NCBI RefSeq assembly: GCF_030812255.1
Contig: NZ_JAUSSH010000002.1
Span: 124,001-188,000 of the forward strand
Length of the DNA stretch: 64,000 nucleotides
Direction of reading: 5' to 3'
From: Paeniglutamicibacter psychrophenolicus
GTDB lineage: Bacteria; Actinomycetota; Actinomycetes; Actinomycetales; Micrococcaceae
The notes under the pieces were generated by a model that saw only the letters and a list, made by a program, of their open reading frames with translations, had not been told where the DNA came from and did no database searches. Of the stretch, positions 43,994 to 53,174 are shown piece by piece; within the stretch, counting starts at the first letter, position 1, and every line of letters begins with the position of its first letter. The position numbers and the translations under genes were made by a program.

Positions 43994-44587
43994 TCAGAGG
44001 TCGCGGCGCATGACCAGCCGCGGCATCCTGCTGGCCACCGCATCGGTGGTGCCGATGACGCGGAAGCCGGCCCGCTCGAACATCGCCCGCGTTCCGACGA
44101 ACGCCATCGTGGTGTCCATCCTTCCGTCCGGATCCACCGGGTGGGCCTCGATGGCCGGCGCCCCGCGGGAGGCCGCGTAGGCGATGGCCCCCTCGAGCAG
44201 GTGCTCGGTGACGCCCTGCCTGCGGTGACCGCTGCGCACCACCACGCAGATGATGCTCCACACCGGAACCCCATCCACGGGCCGGATGAGCTTGGAGGCC
44301 GCCAGCAGCGGGATCTCGGCGCGCGGGCCGATGCTGCACCACCCGACGGGCTCGCCGTCGCGGTAGGCGATCACCCCGGGCGGGTTGTCCCGCCCGCAAA
44401 GTTTGCGCATGGCCGTTTCGCGGTTGCCTCCGCCGAGCTCCTCGATGTCCTTGACCCGCAGGCGATGCGAGAGGCACCAACAATGCTTGTCGCGCCCGGT
44501 CGGATTGACGATGGCGGCGAAGTCCTCGAAACGGTCAGGCGTGACCGGATGGGTTTCCCACCCGGTATCCGCCGCGGTTTGGATCAT
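43994..44587 (-). CDS. GNAT-family N-acetyltransferase
   Basis: From ATG 44587 the protein has 197 residues. The acetyl-CoA site is readable as VVRSGHRRQGVTEHLLEGAI, after the beta strand VWSIICVVV. An N-terminal GRDKHCWCLSHRL motif is found in a subgroup of actinobacterial GNAT proteins of unknown substrate. A longer version starting at GTG 44644 would abut the next gene's stop and lacks a ribosome site. It follows the D-2-hydroxyglutarate dehydrogenase gene on the same strand by 57 bases, so it may be read through, but no functional link is visible. Confidence 0.75.
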   Translation of the reverse strand: MIQTAADTGWETHPVTPDRFEDFAAIVNPTGRDKHCWCLSHRLRVKDIEELGGGNRETAMRKLCGRDNPPGVIAYRDGEPVGWCSIGPRAEIPLLAASKLIRPVDGVPVWSIICVVVRSGHRRQGVTEHLLEGAIAYAASRGAPAIEAHPVDPDGRMDTTMAFVGTRAMFERAGFRVIGTTDAVASRMPRLVMRRDL

Positions 44588-44644
44588 GCCACGATTCTTG
44601 CGCTTCGGGTCGGTCCACTGCAAGAGGGCAACCGATCTGGACAC

Positions 44645-47530
44645 TTAGCTTCCGCAGGCACAGCCATGTTCCTGCGGAGCACTGACCTTGAGCAACCGTG
44701 GCTTGTTGCTGACCAGTGCTTCGGCAATGACCTGCACCAAGTGCCGCGAGTCGATGTCGGCCAAGTCGGCCACCTGGGTTCGGCAGCTGAACCCGTCGGC
44801 CATGACGGCTCGATCGGGACTTTCCGAAACCCTGTGCAGGATCCCTTCTGCGGCGATCTTCGCTGAAATTTCGTAGTGGCCCTTTTCCATGCCGAAATTC
44901 CCGGCCAACCCGCAGCAACCGCTGGAGACCTCCACGTCGCACCCCATGGATTCCAGGACCTTGATGTCGTCCGCGTACCCCATCACCGCGTACTGGTGGC
45001 AGTGTGGCTGGACCAGGAGTTTTTCCGCGGCCAGCGGCGGTGCCCAGTCGATGCTGCGCAGGAACTCGGAGACGGTCTTCGTCGCACGGGAAACTGCAGC
45101 GGAGCGAGGGTCCTCGGGCAGCAGCTCCAGCAGGTCCGACCGCATGACCGCCGTGCACGAGGGTTCCAACCCCACAATGGTTTTCCCGGCGGAAACCTGC
45201 GGATGCAGGATGTCCAGGGATTTTGTCAGCTTGGCCTTTGCCGCCGTGAGCTGCCCGGTGGTGATCAGGGTCAGCCCGCAGCAGACCCCCGGCCCGGCGA
45301 GTTCAACCGAGCAACCGGCGGAGCGCAAGACCTTGACGGCGTCCAACGCGATGTCCGGGCCCATTGCATCGGTGAAGGAATCAACCCACAAGACCACCGG
45401 GGGTCCGTTGCCTGAGACGGGACCGGGACCGCCGACACTGGAAGAAACAGCCGGAGCGGCGTTCAGGGCACGGAAGGGCCGGGCAGGGAACAGCGGAAGC
45501 TTCCGGCGTGGATCGGCCCCGGCAAGGACCATCATCAGCCGCGTCATCGGCTTGAACCGTGTTGCGAAGTTGATGAGTGGGCCCAATCGCCCCACCATCG
45601 ACAGCCACTGGGGAAGCCTCCCGAAGGTGTAGTGCGCCAGGGGGCGCACCTTCCCCTTGTAGGTTTGGAAGAGTGCCTCGGACTTGAACATGGCCATGTC
45701 GATGCCGGTGGGGCAATCGTTGGCACACGCCTTGCAGCTCAAACAGAGGTCCAGGGCTTCATGCACCTCGGGGGAGGCCCACCCCAGCTCGACGATGCCG
45801 CCATTGAGCATTTCCTGCAGGACGCGGGCACGTCCCCGGGTTGATTCTCCTTCGTCGCGAGTCGCTTGGTAGGAGGGGCACATGAATCCGCCCTGGGCGT
45901 TGTTGTCCGCGCGGCATTTGCCCACCCCGACGCAGCGGTGCAGGGAGTCGGTGATGTTTCCGGCATCGTGGCTGAAGGCGAATCCGTCCGTGGCCATGAG
46001 GGTTTTGGCCGCGGGGCGGCGAAGCGATGCATCGAATGGATCCGGATCCACCACGACGCCGGGGTTCATGATGTTTTGCGGATCGAGGAGTTCCTTGAAG
46101 GTCTTGAACGCATCGATGGACGCTTTCGAGTACATGGTCGATAACAGCTCGCTTCGGGCCCTGCCGTCGCCGTGCTCGCCGGAAAGCGAGCCCCCGTACT
46201 TGGCCACGAGTTCGGCCGCCTGGTCCAGGAACGATCGCATGGTTTGCGGGGTCGAATCGAAGGGGAAGTCGATGCGCAAGTGCACACAGCCATCGCCAAA
46301 GTGCCCGTAGGCCAACCCCGAAAGACCTTCCCGCTCCATCAGGGCCGCGAGGTCCCTGAGGTAGTCGCCCAAATGTTCCGGGGGAACCGCGGAGTCCTCC
46401 CAACCGGGCCAGGCCTGGGCGCCGGCGGCGGTGCGGCCGGCAAGCCCTGCCCCGTCGGCGCGTACCTGCCAGAGCCGCGTGGCCTCCGGTCCCGACGGCA
46501 AGACAACGGCGTCCAGGGCGCCGGCCGCACGCACCATTTCATGGGCGGCGGCCACGGCCTCTTCGGTGCTTTCGCCGGCAATTTCCACCATGAGCCAGCC
46601 TTTGCCCCGGGGAAGCTCCGGCAAGTCGGCACCTGATTTTGACTTCCGGATGGTGTCGACGATGGCCGCGTCGAGGCCCTCGAGCGCCAAGGGCTTGAAC
46701 GGCAGCAACGTTGGCACATCATCTGCCGCAGTGGCCATGTCGGGGTAGCCCAGAACCGCGAGGGCCGGTGCCGCGGACACCGGCACCAGGGAAATCTCGG
46801 CGGACAGGATGATGCCGCAGGTGCCTTCGGTTCCCGTCAACGCGGCAGCCAGGTTCCACCCGTTTTCGGGCAAGAGGTGCTCAAGGCTGTATCCGGAGAT
46901 CTGGCGTCCGAATCGGCCGAACTCCGTGCGCAGCAGTGCCAGATTGGCCATCACAAAGGCCTCGAGCCCCGGAACCATGTCGATGGCTTCCTTGCCGGAA
47001 CCCACGTCCAGCACCTCTCCGTTGCCTGCGAGCCAGCGCAGGCTGCGGACGTTGTCGGCGGTGCGTCCGTAGGCCAGCCCGTGGGGGCCGCACGCATTGT
47101 TGCCGATCATCCCGCCCAGGGTGCATCGCGTGGCGGTTGAGGGGTCCGGGCCGAAGCGCAGGCCGTGCAGTCCCGCGGCCTGCTGCAGGTCCGAAAGAAC
47201 AACTCCGGGCTGGACCACGGCGGTGCGTGCCTGTGGATCGATGGAGATGATCTTGTTCATGTACCTGCCGACATCCAGGACCATGCCAGGACCCACGGCG
47301 TTGCCCGCGCACGAGGTGCCGCCGCCGCGGACGGTGACGGGCAACCCGTGTTCCGCGGCGACCTTCACTGCAGCAATCACGTCGTCTTCGTGCCGGGGCA
47401 TGACGACGACCTGCGGGATGACCCGATAGTTCGAGGCATCGGTGGAATACTGGGCCAGGCGGACCGGGCTTGCATCCACGTCGCCCTCGAGCAGGCTGTC
47501 CAGCTTCGTGATTGCTGCCGTGATGTTCAT
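44645..47530 (-). CDS. FAD/[4Fe-4S] D-2-hydroxy-acid dehydrogenase, YdiJ-like (D-2-hydroxyglutarate type)
   Basis: The 961-residue fusion protein has an N-terminal FAD-binding domain of the VAO type (VRGGGTSCAGNAVGPGMVLD near 70, TLGGMIGNNACGPHGLAYGR), the FAD-oxidase C-domain with SGEHGDGRARSELL near 455, a ferredoxin-like part with two cysteine clusters (HRCVGVGKCRADNN, CLSCKACANDCPTGIDM) and two CCG-type domains (GVCCGLTL, SSGCCGLAGNFGMEKGHY). This matches E. coli YdiJ and Pseudomonas D-2-hydroxyglutarate dehydrogenases. In this operon with HglS it would oxidise D-2-hydroxyglutarate to 2-oxoglutarate. D-lactate or glycolate dehydrogenase are alternatives. It starts at ATG 47530 after AAGGAACG, 29 bases from the preceding gene. 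Confidence 0.87.
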   Translation of the reverse strand: MNITAAITKLDSLLEGDVDASPVRLAQYSTDASNYRVIPQVVVMPRHEDDVIAAVKVAAEHGLPVTVRGGGTSCAGNAVGPGMVLDVGRYMNKIISIDPQARTAVVQPGVVLSDLQQAAGLHGLRFGPDPSTATRCTLGGMIGNNACGPHGLAYGRTADNVRSLRWLAGNGEVLDVGSGKEAIDMVPGLEAFVMANLALLRTEFGRFGRQISGYSLEHLLPENGWNLAAALTGTEGTCGIILSAEISLVPVSAAPALAVLGYPDMATAADDVPTLLPFKPLALEGLDAAIVDTIRKSKSGADLPELPRGKGWLMVEIAGESTEEAVAAAHEMVRAAGALDAVVLPSGPEATRLWQVRADGAGLAGRTAAGAQAWPGWEDSAVPPEHLGDYLRDLAALMEREGLSGLAYGHFGDGCVHLRIDFPFDSTPQTMRSFLDQAAELVAKYGGSLSGEHGDGRARSELLSTMYSKASIDAFKTFKELLDPQNIMNPGVVVDPDPFDASLRRPAAKTLMATDGFAFSHDAGNITDSLHRCVGVGKCRADNNAQGGFMCPSYQATRDEGESTRGRARVLQEMLNGGIVELGWASPEVHEALDLCLSCKACANDCPTGIDMAMFKSEALFQTYKGKVRPLAHYTFGRLPQWLSMVGRLGPLINFATRFKPMTRLMMVLAGADPRRKLPLFPARPFRALNAAPAVSSSVGGPGPVSGNGPPVVLWVDSFTDAMGPDIALDAVKVLRSAGCSVELAGPGVCCGLTLITTGQLTAAKAKLTKSLDILHPQVSAGKTIVGLEPSCTAVMRSDLLELLPEDPRSAAVSRATKTVSEFLRSIDWAPPLAAEKLLVQPHCHQYAVMGYADDIKVLESMGCDVEVSSGCCGLAGNFGMEKGHYEISAKIAAEGILHRVSESPDRAVMADGFSCRTQVADLADIDSRHLVQVIAEALVSNKPRLLKVSAPQEHGCACGS

Positions 47531-47559
47531 ATTCTTGCGTTCCTTGGTTCCCGTGGAGA

Positions 47560-48699
47560 TTAGACCGGAAGTGGCTTGCCGCGAAGTTCCATGGCACGGC
47601 GCACCCGATCCTGCGCCAGGCTGCGTGCTGCTTCGTGCGTGGTTCCGTTCAAGCGCTCCGCCTCGTCGAGCACGGTGGATACGTTGGCGCGCAACTTGGT
47701 GGAGATGGCATCAAAGATCTGGTCTGTTTCCGGCCGGAAGGCCGAGTATCGTGAATCCATGGCAAACGCGGCGCTCACGACTCCGCCGGCGTTTGCGACA
47801 AAGTCCGGGATCACCGTGACGCCGGCCTGGCGCAAGGCGTTTTGGGCAGCAGCGTCGGTGGGAAGGTTCGCGCCCTCGACCAGCAGCTTGCCCTTGATCC
47901 GCGTGGCGTTGTCGCCGTTGAGCACGTCCTGCAGGGCCGCGGGCACGACAATGTCGGCGTCCACGAAAAGCTCCGAGCCGGCCTTGATCTTCAGCTCCGG
48001 GAGGTTGCTGACGAATGCGTCCCCGAAATCGGCCCGCAGGCGCAGCAGCTCGGGGATGTCCAGTCCGTTTGGGTCATGCAGGGCGCCGGCCGCCGTGGAT
48101 ACGGAAACCACCTGGAATCCCAGGGCGTGCAGGCGTTCGGCCGTGGCATGGCCCACCGCGCCAAAGCCCTGCAAGGCCACGCGGCGACCGGCCAGGCCCA
48201 TGGTTGCCACGGCTTCATCGACGACCTCGGCGACGCCGAAGCCGGTCACGCCCAGCTGGTCGTAGGGGACGCCGCCCAGGTCGTAGGGAGTCCCCACCGC
48301 GGCCCCGCGGTCACCGAGTTCGTCGTTGATGATTGCCGCGTCGTTCTCCGTCAGGCCCATGTCCAGGCCGAAGACGTATTCCTCGGGCACTTCGTTGCGC
48401 AGCTTGCGCACGAAGGAACGCAGGATCTCTTCCTTGTAGGGGGAGGCGGGGTCGGCGCAGATGCCGGCCTTGGCCCCGCCGTAGAAGAGATCGACGCTGG
48501 CCCATTTCCAGGTCATGACGCGCGCCAGGCGCGCGACTTCCTCGGCCGAGACATTGGGCTGCATGCGGGTCCCGCCCTTGCCCATGCCGCGGGCGGTGTT
48601 GTCAATGACAAGCACGCCCTTCATGCCGGTCTTGTGGTCACTGACCGCAACGATCTTTTCCGGTCCCCACTGGTCCATCAGGTCAAATACGTTGGCCAC
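47560..48699 (-). CDS. Glu/Leu/Phe/Val-family amino acid dehydrogenase
   Basis: The 379-residue protein has the family's substrate lysines (MGKGGTRMQPN, FYGGAKAGICADP), the catalytic Asp region GLDMGLTENDAAII, and the Rossmann motif LQGFGAVGHATAERL near 170. VEGANLPTD and the ending loop FVANAGGVVSAAF complete it. It reversibly deaminates an amino acid to the 2-oxo acid with NAD(P)+. It is shorter than standard glutamate dehydrogenases (410-450). Flanked by AmaB and the HglS/YdiJ steps, and with no aminotransferase in the cluster, it may act on 2-aminoadipate, or recycle glutamate. GTG 48699 follows GAGGAGCAGG. Confidence 0.85.
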   Translation of the reverse strand: MANVFDLMDQWGPEKIVAVSDHKTGMKGVLVIDNTARGMGKGGTRMQPNVSAEEVARLARVMTWKWASVDLFYGGAKAGICADPASPYKEEILRSFVRKLRNEVPEEYVFGLDMGLTENDAAIINDELGDRGAAVGTPYDLGGVPYDQLGVTGFGVAEVVDEAVATMGLAGRRVALQGFGAVGHATAERLHALGFQVVSVSTAAGALHDPNGLDIPELLRLRADFGDAFVSNLPELKIKAGSELFVDADIVVPAALQDVLNGDNATRIKGKLLVEGANLPTDAAAQNALRQAGVTVIPDFVANAGGVVSAAFAMDSRYSAFRPETDQIFDAISTKLRANVSTVLDEAERLNGTTHEAARSLAQDRVRRAMELRGKPLPV

Positions 48700-48746
48700 G
48701 AGTCCTGCTCCTCATTGAATAAGTTGTTTGCCGTACGGGTGATGCG

Positions 48747-48784
48747 TTGGTGGGGGCCATCCGCACACGAATGGCCCCCACCAA
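48747..48784 (-). terminator. perfect 14-bp hairpin between amaB and the amino acid dehydrogenase gene
   Basis: TTGGTGGGGGCCAT (48747-48760) pairs perfectly with ATGGCCCCCACCAA (48771-48784) around a 10-base loop in the 97-bp gap. No T-tract follows on the minus strand, so it may be an attenuator or an RNA-stability element inside the operon. Confidence 0.6.
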
Positions 48785-48796
48785 CCGTTGTTGGTA

Positions 48797-50326
48797 TTAG
48801 ATGAATTCAACGCCCTGGGCCAGCGGCAGCTTGCCCGAGTAGTTGACGGTGTTGGTTGCCTGGCGCATGTAGACCTTCCACGAATCCGATCCCGATTCGC
48901 GACCTCCGCCGGTTTCCTTCTCGCCGCCGAAGGCGCCGCCGATTTCCGCCCCTGAGGTGCCGATGTTGACGTTGGCGATGCCGCAGTCGGAGCCGGAGGC
49001 CGCCATGAAGCGTTCGGCTTCGCCCTGGTCCTGGGTGAAGACCGAGGAGGAAAGGCCCTGTGGGACCTCGTTGTTCAGCGCGATGGCCTCGTCGAAGTCG
49101 CTGTAGGTCACCACGTAGAGGATCGGCGCAAACGTTTCGTCGTGGACGACCTGGGTCTGGCTCGGCATCCGGACAATGGCCGGCTCAACGTAGTAGGCGT
49201 TTGGAAACTCGTCGGCCAGGACACGCTTGCCACCGGTGAGGATGGTGCCGCCCTGCTCCTGTGCATCGACGAGGGCCTGTTCCATGTCCTTGAAGCTGCG
49301 CTCGTGGACCAGCGGGCCCACGAGGTTCTTCTCATCGAGCGGGCTGCCGATGCTCAGCGTGCCGTAGGCCTGCACCAGCTTTTCGGTCAGCTGGTCAACG
49401 ATCGATTCGTGGACGATCAGGCGGCGCATGGAGGTGCAACGCTGGCCCGCGGTTCCGACGGCCGAGAACACGATGCCACGCAGGGCCAGGTCCAGGTCGG
49501 CGGTCGGGGAAACGATCGCGGCATTGTTGCCGCCCAGCTCCAGCAGGGCCCGGCCGAAGCGTTCGGCGACCTGGGGTGCGATTTCGCGGCCCATGCGGAC
49601 CGAACCGGTTGCCGAGAGCAGTGCAACACGGGGATCCTTGACAAGGAGCTGGCCGCCTACGCGGTCGGTCACGATGAGCTGGTGGATATCGGCAGGTGCC
49701 TGGCATTCGCGTACCGCACGTGCCAGCAGGGCGTGCGAGGCCAACGCGCTGAGCATGGTGATTTCGGACGGCTTCCAGACCACGGTGTCGCCGCAGACCA
49801 GGGCCAGGGCGGTGTTCCACGAGTAGACGGCGACCGGGAAGTTGAACGCGGAGATCACGCCGACAACGCCGAGCGGGTGCCAGGTTTCCATGAGGCGGTG
49901 GCCCGGGCGTTCCGAGGGCATGGTCTTGCCGTAGAGCATGCGTGACTGTCCGACCGCGAAGTCGCAGATGTCGATCATTTCCTGGACCTCGCCGAGGGCC
50001 TCGGAGGTGATCTTTCCGGCTTCGGCCTGGACAATCACGGCCAGGTCTTCCTTGTGCTCGGTGAGCAGTTCGCCCCAGCGCTTGATGAGGTTGCCGCGCT
50101 CCGGGGCCGGGACCTCGCGCCAGGTCTTGAATGCCGCATCGGCCTTGCCGATGGCGGCGTCGACCTCGTCAGCGCCATGGGAACGCAGCTGGGCGAGCAC
50201 TTCACCGGTCAGCGGGGAGAAGGACGAGCGGTCGGTGCCGTACGCCGAGGCATCGACGCCACAGGCTTCGAGGGCGGCCTTGACGCGTGTGGTCAGGACA
50301 CTGCTCTGGGTAAGGGTCTCAGTCAT
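48797..50326 (-). CDS. amaB: L-2-aminoadipate semialdehyde dehydrogenase (ALDH7/antiquitin type)
   Basis: The 509-residue enzyme is a clear ALDH7 member, which oxidises 2-aminoadipate semialdehyde (in equilibrium with piperideine-6-carboxylate) to L-2-aminoadipate. Visible are GVISAFNFPVAVYSWNTALA, LLELGGNNAAIVSPTADLD, the nucleophile in FSAVGTAGQRCTSMRR near 300, and the ALDH7 hallmark ending GSDSWKVYMRQATNTVNYSG with LPLAQGVEF. The start ATG 50326 has AAAAAGGAAAAC. HglS lies upstream and the amino acid dehydrogenase downstream in the same operon, which fits lysine breakdown through pipecolate or saccharopine. Confidence 0.92.
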   Translation of the reverse strand: MTETLTQSSVLTTRVKAALEACGVDASAYGTDRSSFSPLTGEVLAQLRSHGADEVDAAIGKADAAFKTWREVPAPERGNLIKRWGELLTEHKEDLAVIVQAEAGKITSEALGEVQEMIDICDFAVGQSRMLYGKTMPSERPGHRLMETWHPLGVVGVISAFNFPVAVYSWNTALALVCGDTVVWKPSEITMLSALASHALLARAVRECQAPADIHQLIVTDRVGGQLLVKDPRVALLSATGSVRMGREIAPQVAERFGRALLELGGNNAAIVSPTADLDLALRGIVFSAVGTAGQRCTSMRRLIVHESIVDQLTEKLVQAYGTLSIGSPLDEKNLVGPLVHERSFKDMEQALVDAQEQGGTILTGGKRVLADEFPNAYYVEPAIVRMPSQTQVVHDETFAPILYVVTYSDFDEAIALNNEVPQGLSSSVFTQDQGEAERFMAASGSDCGIANVNIGTSGAEIGGAFGGEKETGGGRESGSDSWKVYMRQATNTVNYSGKLPLAQGVEFI

Positions 50327-50371
50327 GATGTTTTCCTTTTTACGTAGGTTTCTTGGGGGAGGGGTGGTGGA

Positions 50372-51796
50372 TTAGCGGGCGGCGTCGAGCGCTGCTGCGT
50401 CGGACACGATGTGGATGCCCAGTTCCCGGGCAAGGCCGGCAACCGAGAGATCTTGCTGTTCTTGGTAGAGCACGTTGGGGTCGATCACTGTATTGCCGAC
50501 GATCTCCGACATGCGGTCGATGTCGTAGTTGGTTCCGTCCCGGGCCTCGTCCTTCGAACCTTGCTCGGTGAGGTTCGACTGGAAGATGCCGGCTGCCGAT
50601 CGAGGCAGAAAATCCTCATAGACAATTGGTTCGGGAACGGCGATGCCCTGGGCGATCAGCTCGCTGAGCTTGACCGTGGCGGCAAGCTTCGTGGCGGCCA
50701 GGGCATCTCGTTCCAGCCTGAAGGTGAAGTAGGCCAGACCCTGCTCGGCCAGTTCCTTCTCCGTGCGTGGCAGGTTCTCTTCCCATACGCCGCGGGCGAC
50801 GTCGGTGCGCTTCGCGCCGGGCTGGGACTTGAGCCGTCGATCGGTCTCGGCGACCATGCGGTCGTAGAGGTCCCTGCCTGCCGGGGTCAAGGCGATGCCG
50901 CGTGCTTCGACCTCGCCAAAGCGTACGCGCAGGTTGCCGGGCTTGATGCTCCCATCGGGGTGGAGGAACATGCGGTCCTCGCCCAAGGCACGGAACGAGG
51001 TCTGGCGAAGCAAGACATCCGGTCCGTCCCACCGCGGAGGGCCCTGGATCTCGTCGATCATCTCGATGCCCAGCGCTTCCATGCGGCGGTATAGGTCATC
51101 GATGTCCAGCACGCGTGGTGTCAGGTGGTTGATGTGCGTGCTGCCAACTCCGCCAATGTCGGCGGCAACGGCCGAGATGGCTTCTAGGCGTCGGTACCAT
51201 TGGTGGTTCACCGGTTCGCCGGACAGTTCAAAGGCCGCTGTCGCCAGTGCCAGCAGGCGTTGGGCAGATTCTTCGTCCAAGCCGCCCTCACTTGCGGAGC
51301 GATCCGCCAGCTCCAACAGTTCCTGGCCGAAAAGCTCGCGCTTGTCCAGGAACGCGCGGAGTTCGGCCTGGAGCTCGTCGTCGAAGAAGCGCGGGTCCTC
51401 GCCGGCCAACATGGAGGTGAAGACGCGGAACGGGTTCTTCGCCAGTTCCTCGGAGTCGATGGGGCGGAACGCGGTGGAAACCACCGGGACCGCGCTCGAC
51501 GACGCATCACGCAGGTCGTAGAAACCAACTGGGTGCATGCCAAAAGCGGCAAAGACGCGTGCAACCTGGGACATCTCACGTTCGGAACCGACCCGGATGG
51601 CACCATGGCGTTCGGCAGTGACACGGGAGATGGTGCCGAGGCGCTCGGCCGCAGCACCGTGCACGGCCAAGAACTCCTTGTTGACTTGCGTCGAAACATC
51701 CACCAACGTGTTGTAGGCGGGGACTTCGCTCCCGTACATGGTGGATAGGCTCTTGGCGAATGCCGCGCGGAGTTCCCAAAGGGGCTTGAAACTCAT
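50372..51796 (-). CDS. hglS: 2-oxoadipate dioxygenase/decarboxylase HglS (DUF1338)
   Basis: HglS is a non-haem Fe(II) enzyme that turns 2-oxoadipate into D-2-hydroxyglutarate with O2 and release of CO2. The 474-residue protein has the DUF1338 motifs: VTAERHGAIRVGS with His64 and Arg68 in the H-x3-R spacing of the Pseudomonas enzyme, GVGSTHINHLTPRVLDID with the second metal His near 226, and RFGEVEARGIALTPAG with the probable Glu ligand near 290. ATG 51796 follows AAAGGACC; the longer in-frame N-terminus does not fit the family. It lies 53 bases after the FAD oxidase gene and 45 before amaB. Confidence 0.92.
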   Translation of the reverse strand: MSFKPLWELRAAFAKSLSTMYGSEVPAYNTLVDVSTQVNKEFLAVHGAAAERLGTISRVTAERHGAIRVGSEREMSQVARVFAAFGMHPVGFYDLRDASSSAVPVVSTAFRPIDSEELAKNPFRVFTSMLAGEDPRFFDDELQAELRAFLDKRELFGQELLELADRSASEGGLDEESAQRLLALATAAFELSGEPVNHQWYRRLEAISAVAADIGGVGSTHINHLTPRVLDIDDLYRRMEALGIEMIDEIQGPPRWDGPDVLLRQTSFRALGEDRMFLHPDGSIKPGNLRVRFGEVEARGIALTPAGRDLYDRMVAETDRRLKSQPGAKRTDVARGVWEENLPRTEKELAEQGLAYFTFRLERDALAATKLAATVKLSELIAQGIAVPEPIVYEDFLPRSAAGIFQSNLTEQGSKDEARDGTNYDIDRMSEIVGNTVIDPNVLYQEQQDLSVAGLARELGIHIVSDAAALDAAR

Positions 51797-51849
51797 CGGG
51801 GTGGTCCTTTCTTGATGACGGCTAGGTCGATACGGAGATAGGGGCATGG

Positions 51850-53043
51850 CTAGATGATGTGGACTTCCCGGACCAGTGCCGAGTCGTCGATGAAGCGATC
51901 CGCCGAGAACGTGGATGGATCCATGAAGGACGGTCGGCCCAGGTATAGGTCGCGCATGAGCTCGCCAACCGCAGGGCCCTGCAGGAAACCGTGCCCGGAG
52001 AAGCCGGTGGCGTAGAAGAAACCGGGAAGTTTGTCCGAGGCACCGATCAGCGCATTGTGGTCCGGGGTGTTTTCGTAGAGCCCGGCCCACCCGAATTCCA
52101 GATCGGGTTCCACCAGTGACGGCGCGCAGATTGTGGCAGCCGCGTTGAATTCCGGAAGCCATTCGTGGCTGAAGTCCCTGCCGAATCCGGCGGCCTGGTT
52201 TTGGTTGGAGATCCCGACAAGCATTCCGTTGTTGTAGTTGTGGAAGTACATGGTGGTGGAAAGATCCAAGGTGAACGGCACCGTTGGGTAGGCCGTTGCG
52301 CGTTGGCGGGTCATGCCGATTTGGCGGCGGACCGGGGTCACCGGCATTTCAACTCCCACCATTTGACCCACGTGTCGGGACCAGGCGCCGGCCGCACAAA
52401 CAATGGCGTTCGTTCGGATTGTTCCGCGGTTGGTGGTGATCGACTTGATCCCGCCGTTGCCGACCTCGATGTCAAGGGCCTCCGTGCCGGTCAGCAACGT
52501 CGCGCCGGCTGCGCGCGCTGCAGCGGCATATGCGGCAACGGCCTTTGCAGGTTCGGCAAATCCGTCATCCGGCGAATAAGCGGCGGCGAGAAGTGCATCC
52601 TTGTTCAGGAAGGGATTTATGGCCAGGGCCTCGTCCGGGGAAACCATGCGATTGACGCTGCCGAAATCGTTTTGGAGAACACCGCTGCGCTCGCAGTCAA
52701 GTACTTCTTGTTCGTTCCGGCACAGGAATAGGTAACCAACCTTTCGAAGTCCGATGTCAACGCCAAAGCGCTCGCCGAATCTTCCGTAGGCGTCAAGGCT
52801 GCGCTTGCCGAGCGCTATGTTTGCCGGATCCGAAAACGTCGATCGCACCCCGCCCAGCGGTTTCGCTGATGAACCGGTTCCAAGCTCTCCACGTTCGATC
52901 AGGACAACGTTGCGCACACCGGCTTCTGCCAGGTGAAAGGCAGTGCTGACTCCCATGATGCCTCCACCAATGATGACGACGTCGGCATCAGTTGGCTGGG
53001 CGACGCCGGTGGGGAGCGCTAGGGGTACGACTTGATTGACCAT
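51850..53043 (-). CDS. FAD-dependent amine oxidase of the DAO/SoxB type, probable pipecolate oxidase
   Basis: ATG 53043 behind AGGAGTGACC gives 397 residues. The N-terminal Rossmann loop is VVIIGGGIMGVSTAFHLAEAG. The substrate-domain segments PVTPVRRQIGMTRQR and the C-terminal FSGHGFLQGPAVGELMRDL with the FAD tail are typical of sarcosine oxidase beta/DadA relatives. As first gene of the operon with HglS and AmaB, it is best read as the oxidase of a cyclic or secondary amino acid such as L-pipecolate (the role of AmaA in Pseudomonas). Sarcosine, proline or D-lysine oxidation cannot be excluded from sequence alone. Confidence 0.8.
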   Translation of the reverse strand: MVNQVVPLALPTGVAQPTDADVVIIGGGIMGVSTAFHLAEAGVRNVVLIERGELGTGSSAKPLGGVRSTFSDPANIALGKRSLDAYGRFGERFGVDIGLRKVGYLFLCRNEQEVLDCERSGVLQNDFGSVNRMVSPDEALAINPFLNKDALLAAAYSPDDGFAEPAKAVAAYAAAARAAGATLLTGTEALDIEVGNGGIKSITTNRGTIRTNAIVCAAGAWSRHVGQMVGVEMPVTPVRRQIGMTRQRATAYPTVPFTLDLSTTMYFHNYNNGMLVGISNQNQAAGFGRDFSHEWLPEFNAAATICAPSLVEPDLEFGWAGLYENTPDHNALIGASDKLPGFFYATGFSGHGFLQGPAVGELMRDLYLGRPSFMDPSTFSADRFIDDSALVREVHII

Positions 53044-53086
53044 GGTCACTCCTGTGGTGGTAGTCGATTCGAACAATCGGTTACGG

Positions 53087-53098
53087 GTTATATACAAC
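53087..53098. promoter_or_regulatory. 12-bp motif before the oxidase operon (shared with the ABC operon)
   Basis: GTTATATACAAC here reads GTTGTATATAAC on the minus strand, 44 bases before the FAD oxidase start. It matches GTTGTGTATTAC at 54917-54928 in 10 of 12 positions. A regulator site shared by both operons, perhaps for the GntR/FCD protein, is inferred. Confidence 0.5.
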
Positions 53099-53174
53099 AC
53101 TCTAGACGTGATGCCGCTCACGTCAAGCTATAGTTGCTGATCGGAATTGTTTAGATTTCCTATAGGGAGAATCC

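Noticed and set aside
53100-53174. Lysine riboswitch upstream of the catabolic operon
   Set aside because: The gap is only 131 bp shared by two divergent genes, too short for a lysine riboswitch, and I see none of its conserved helices.
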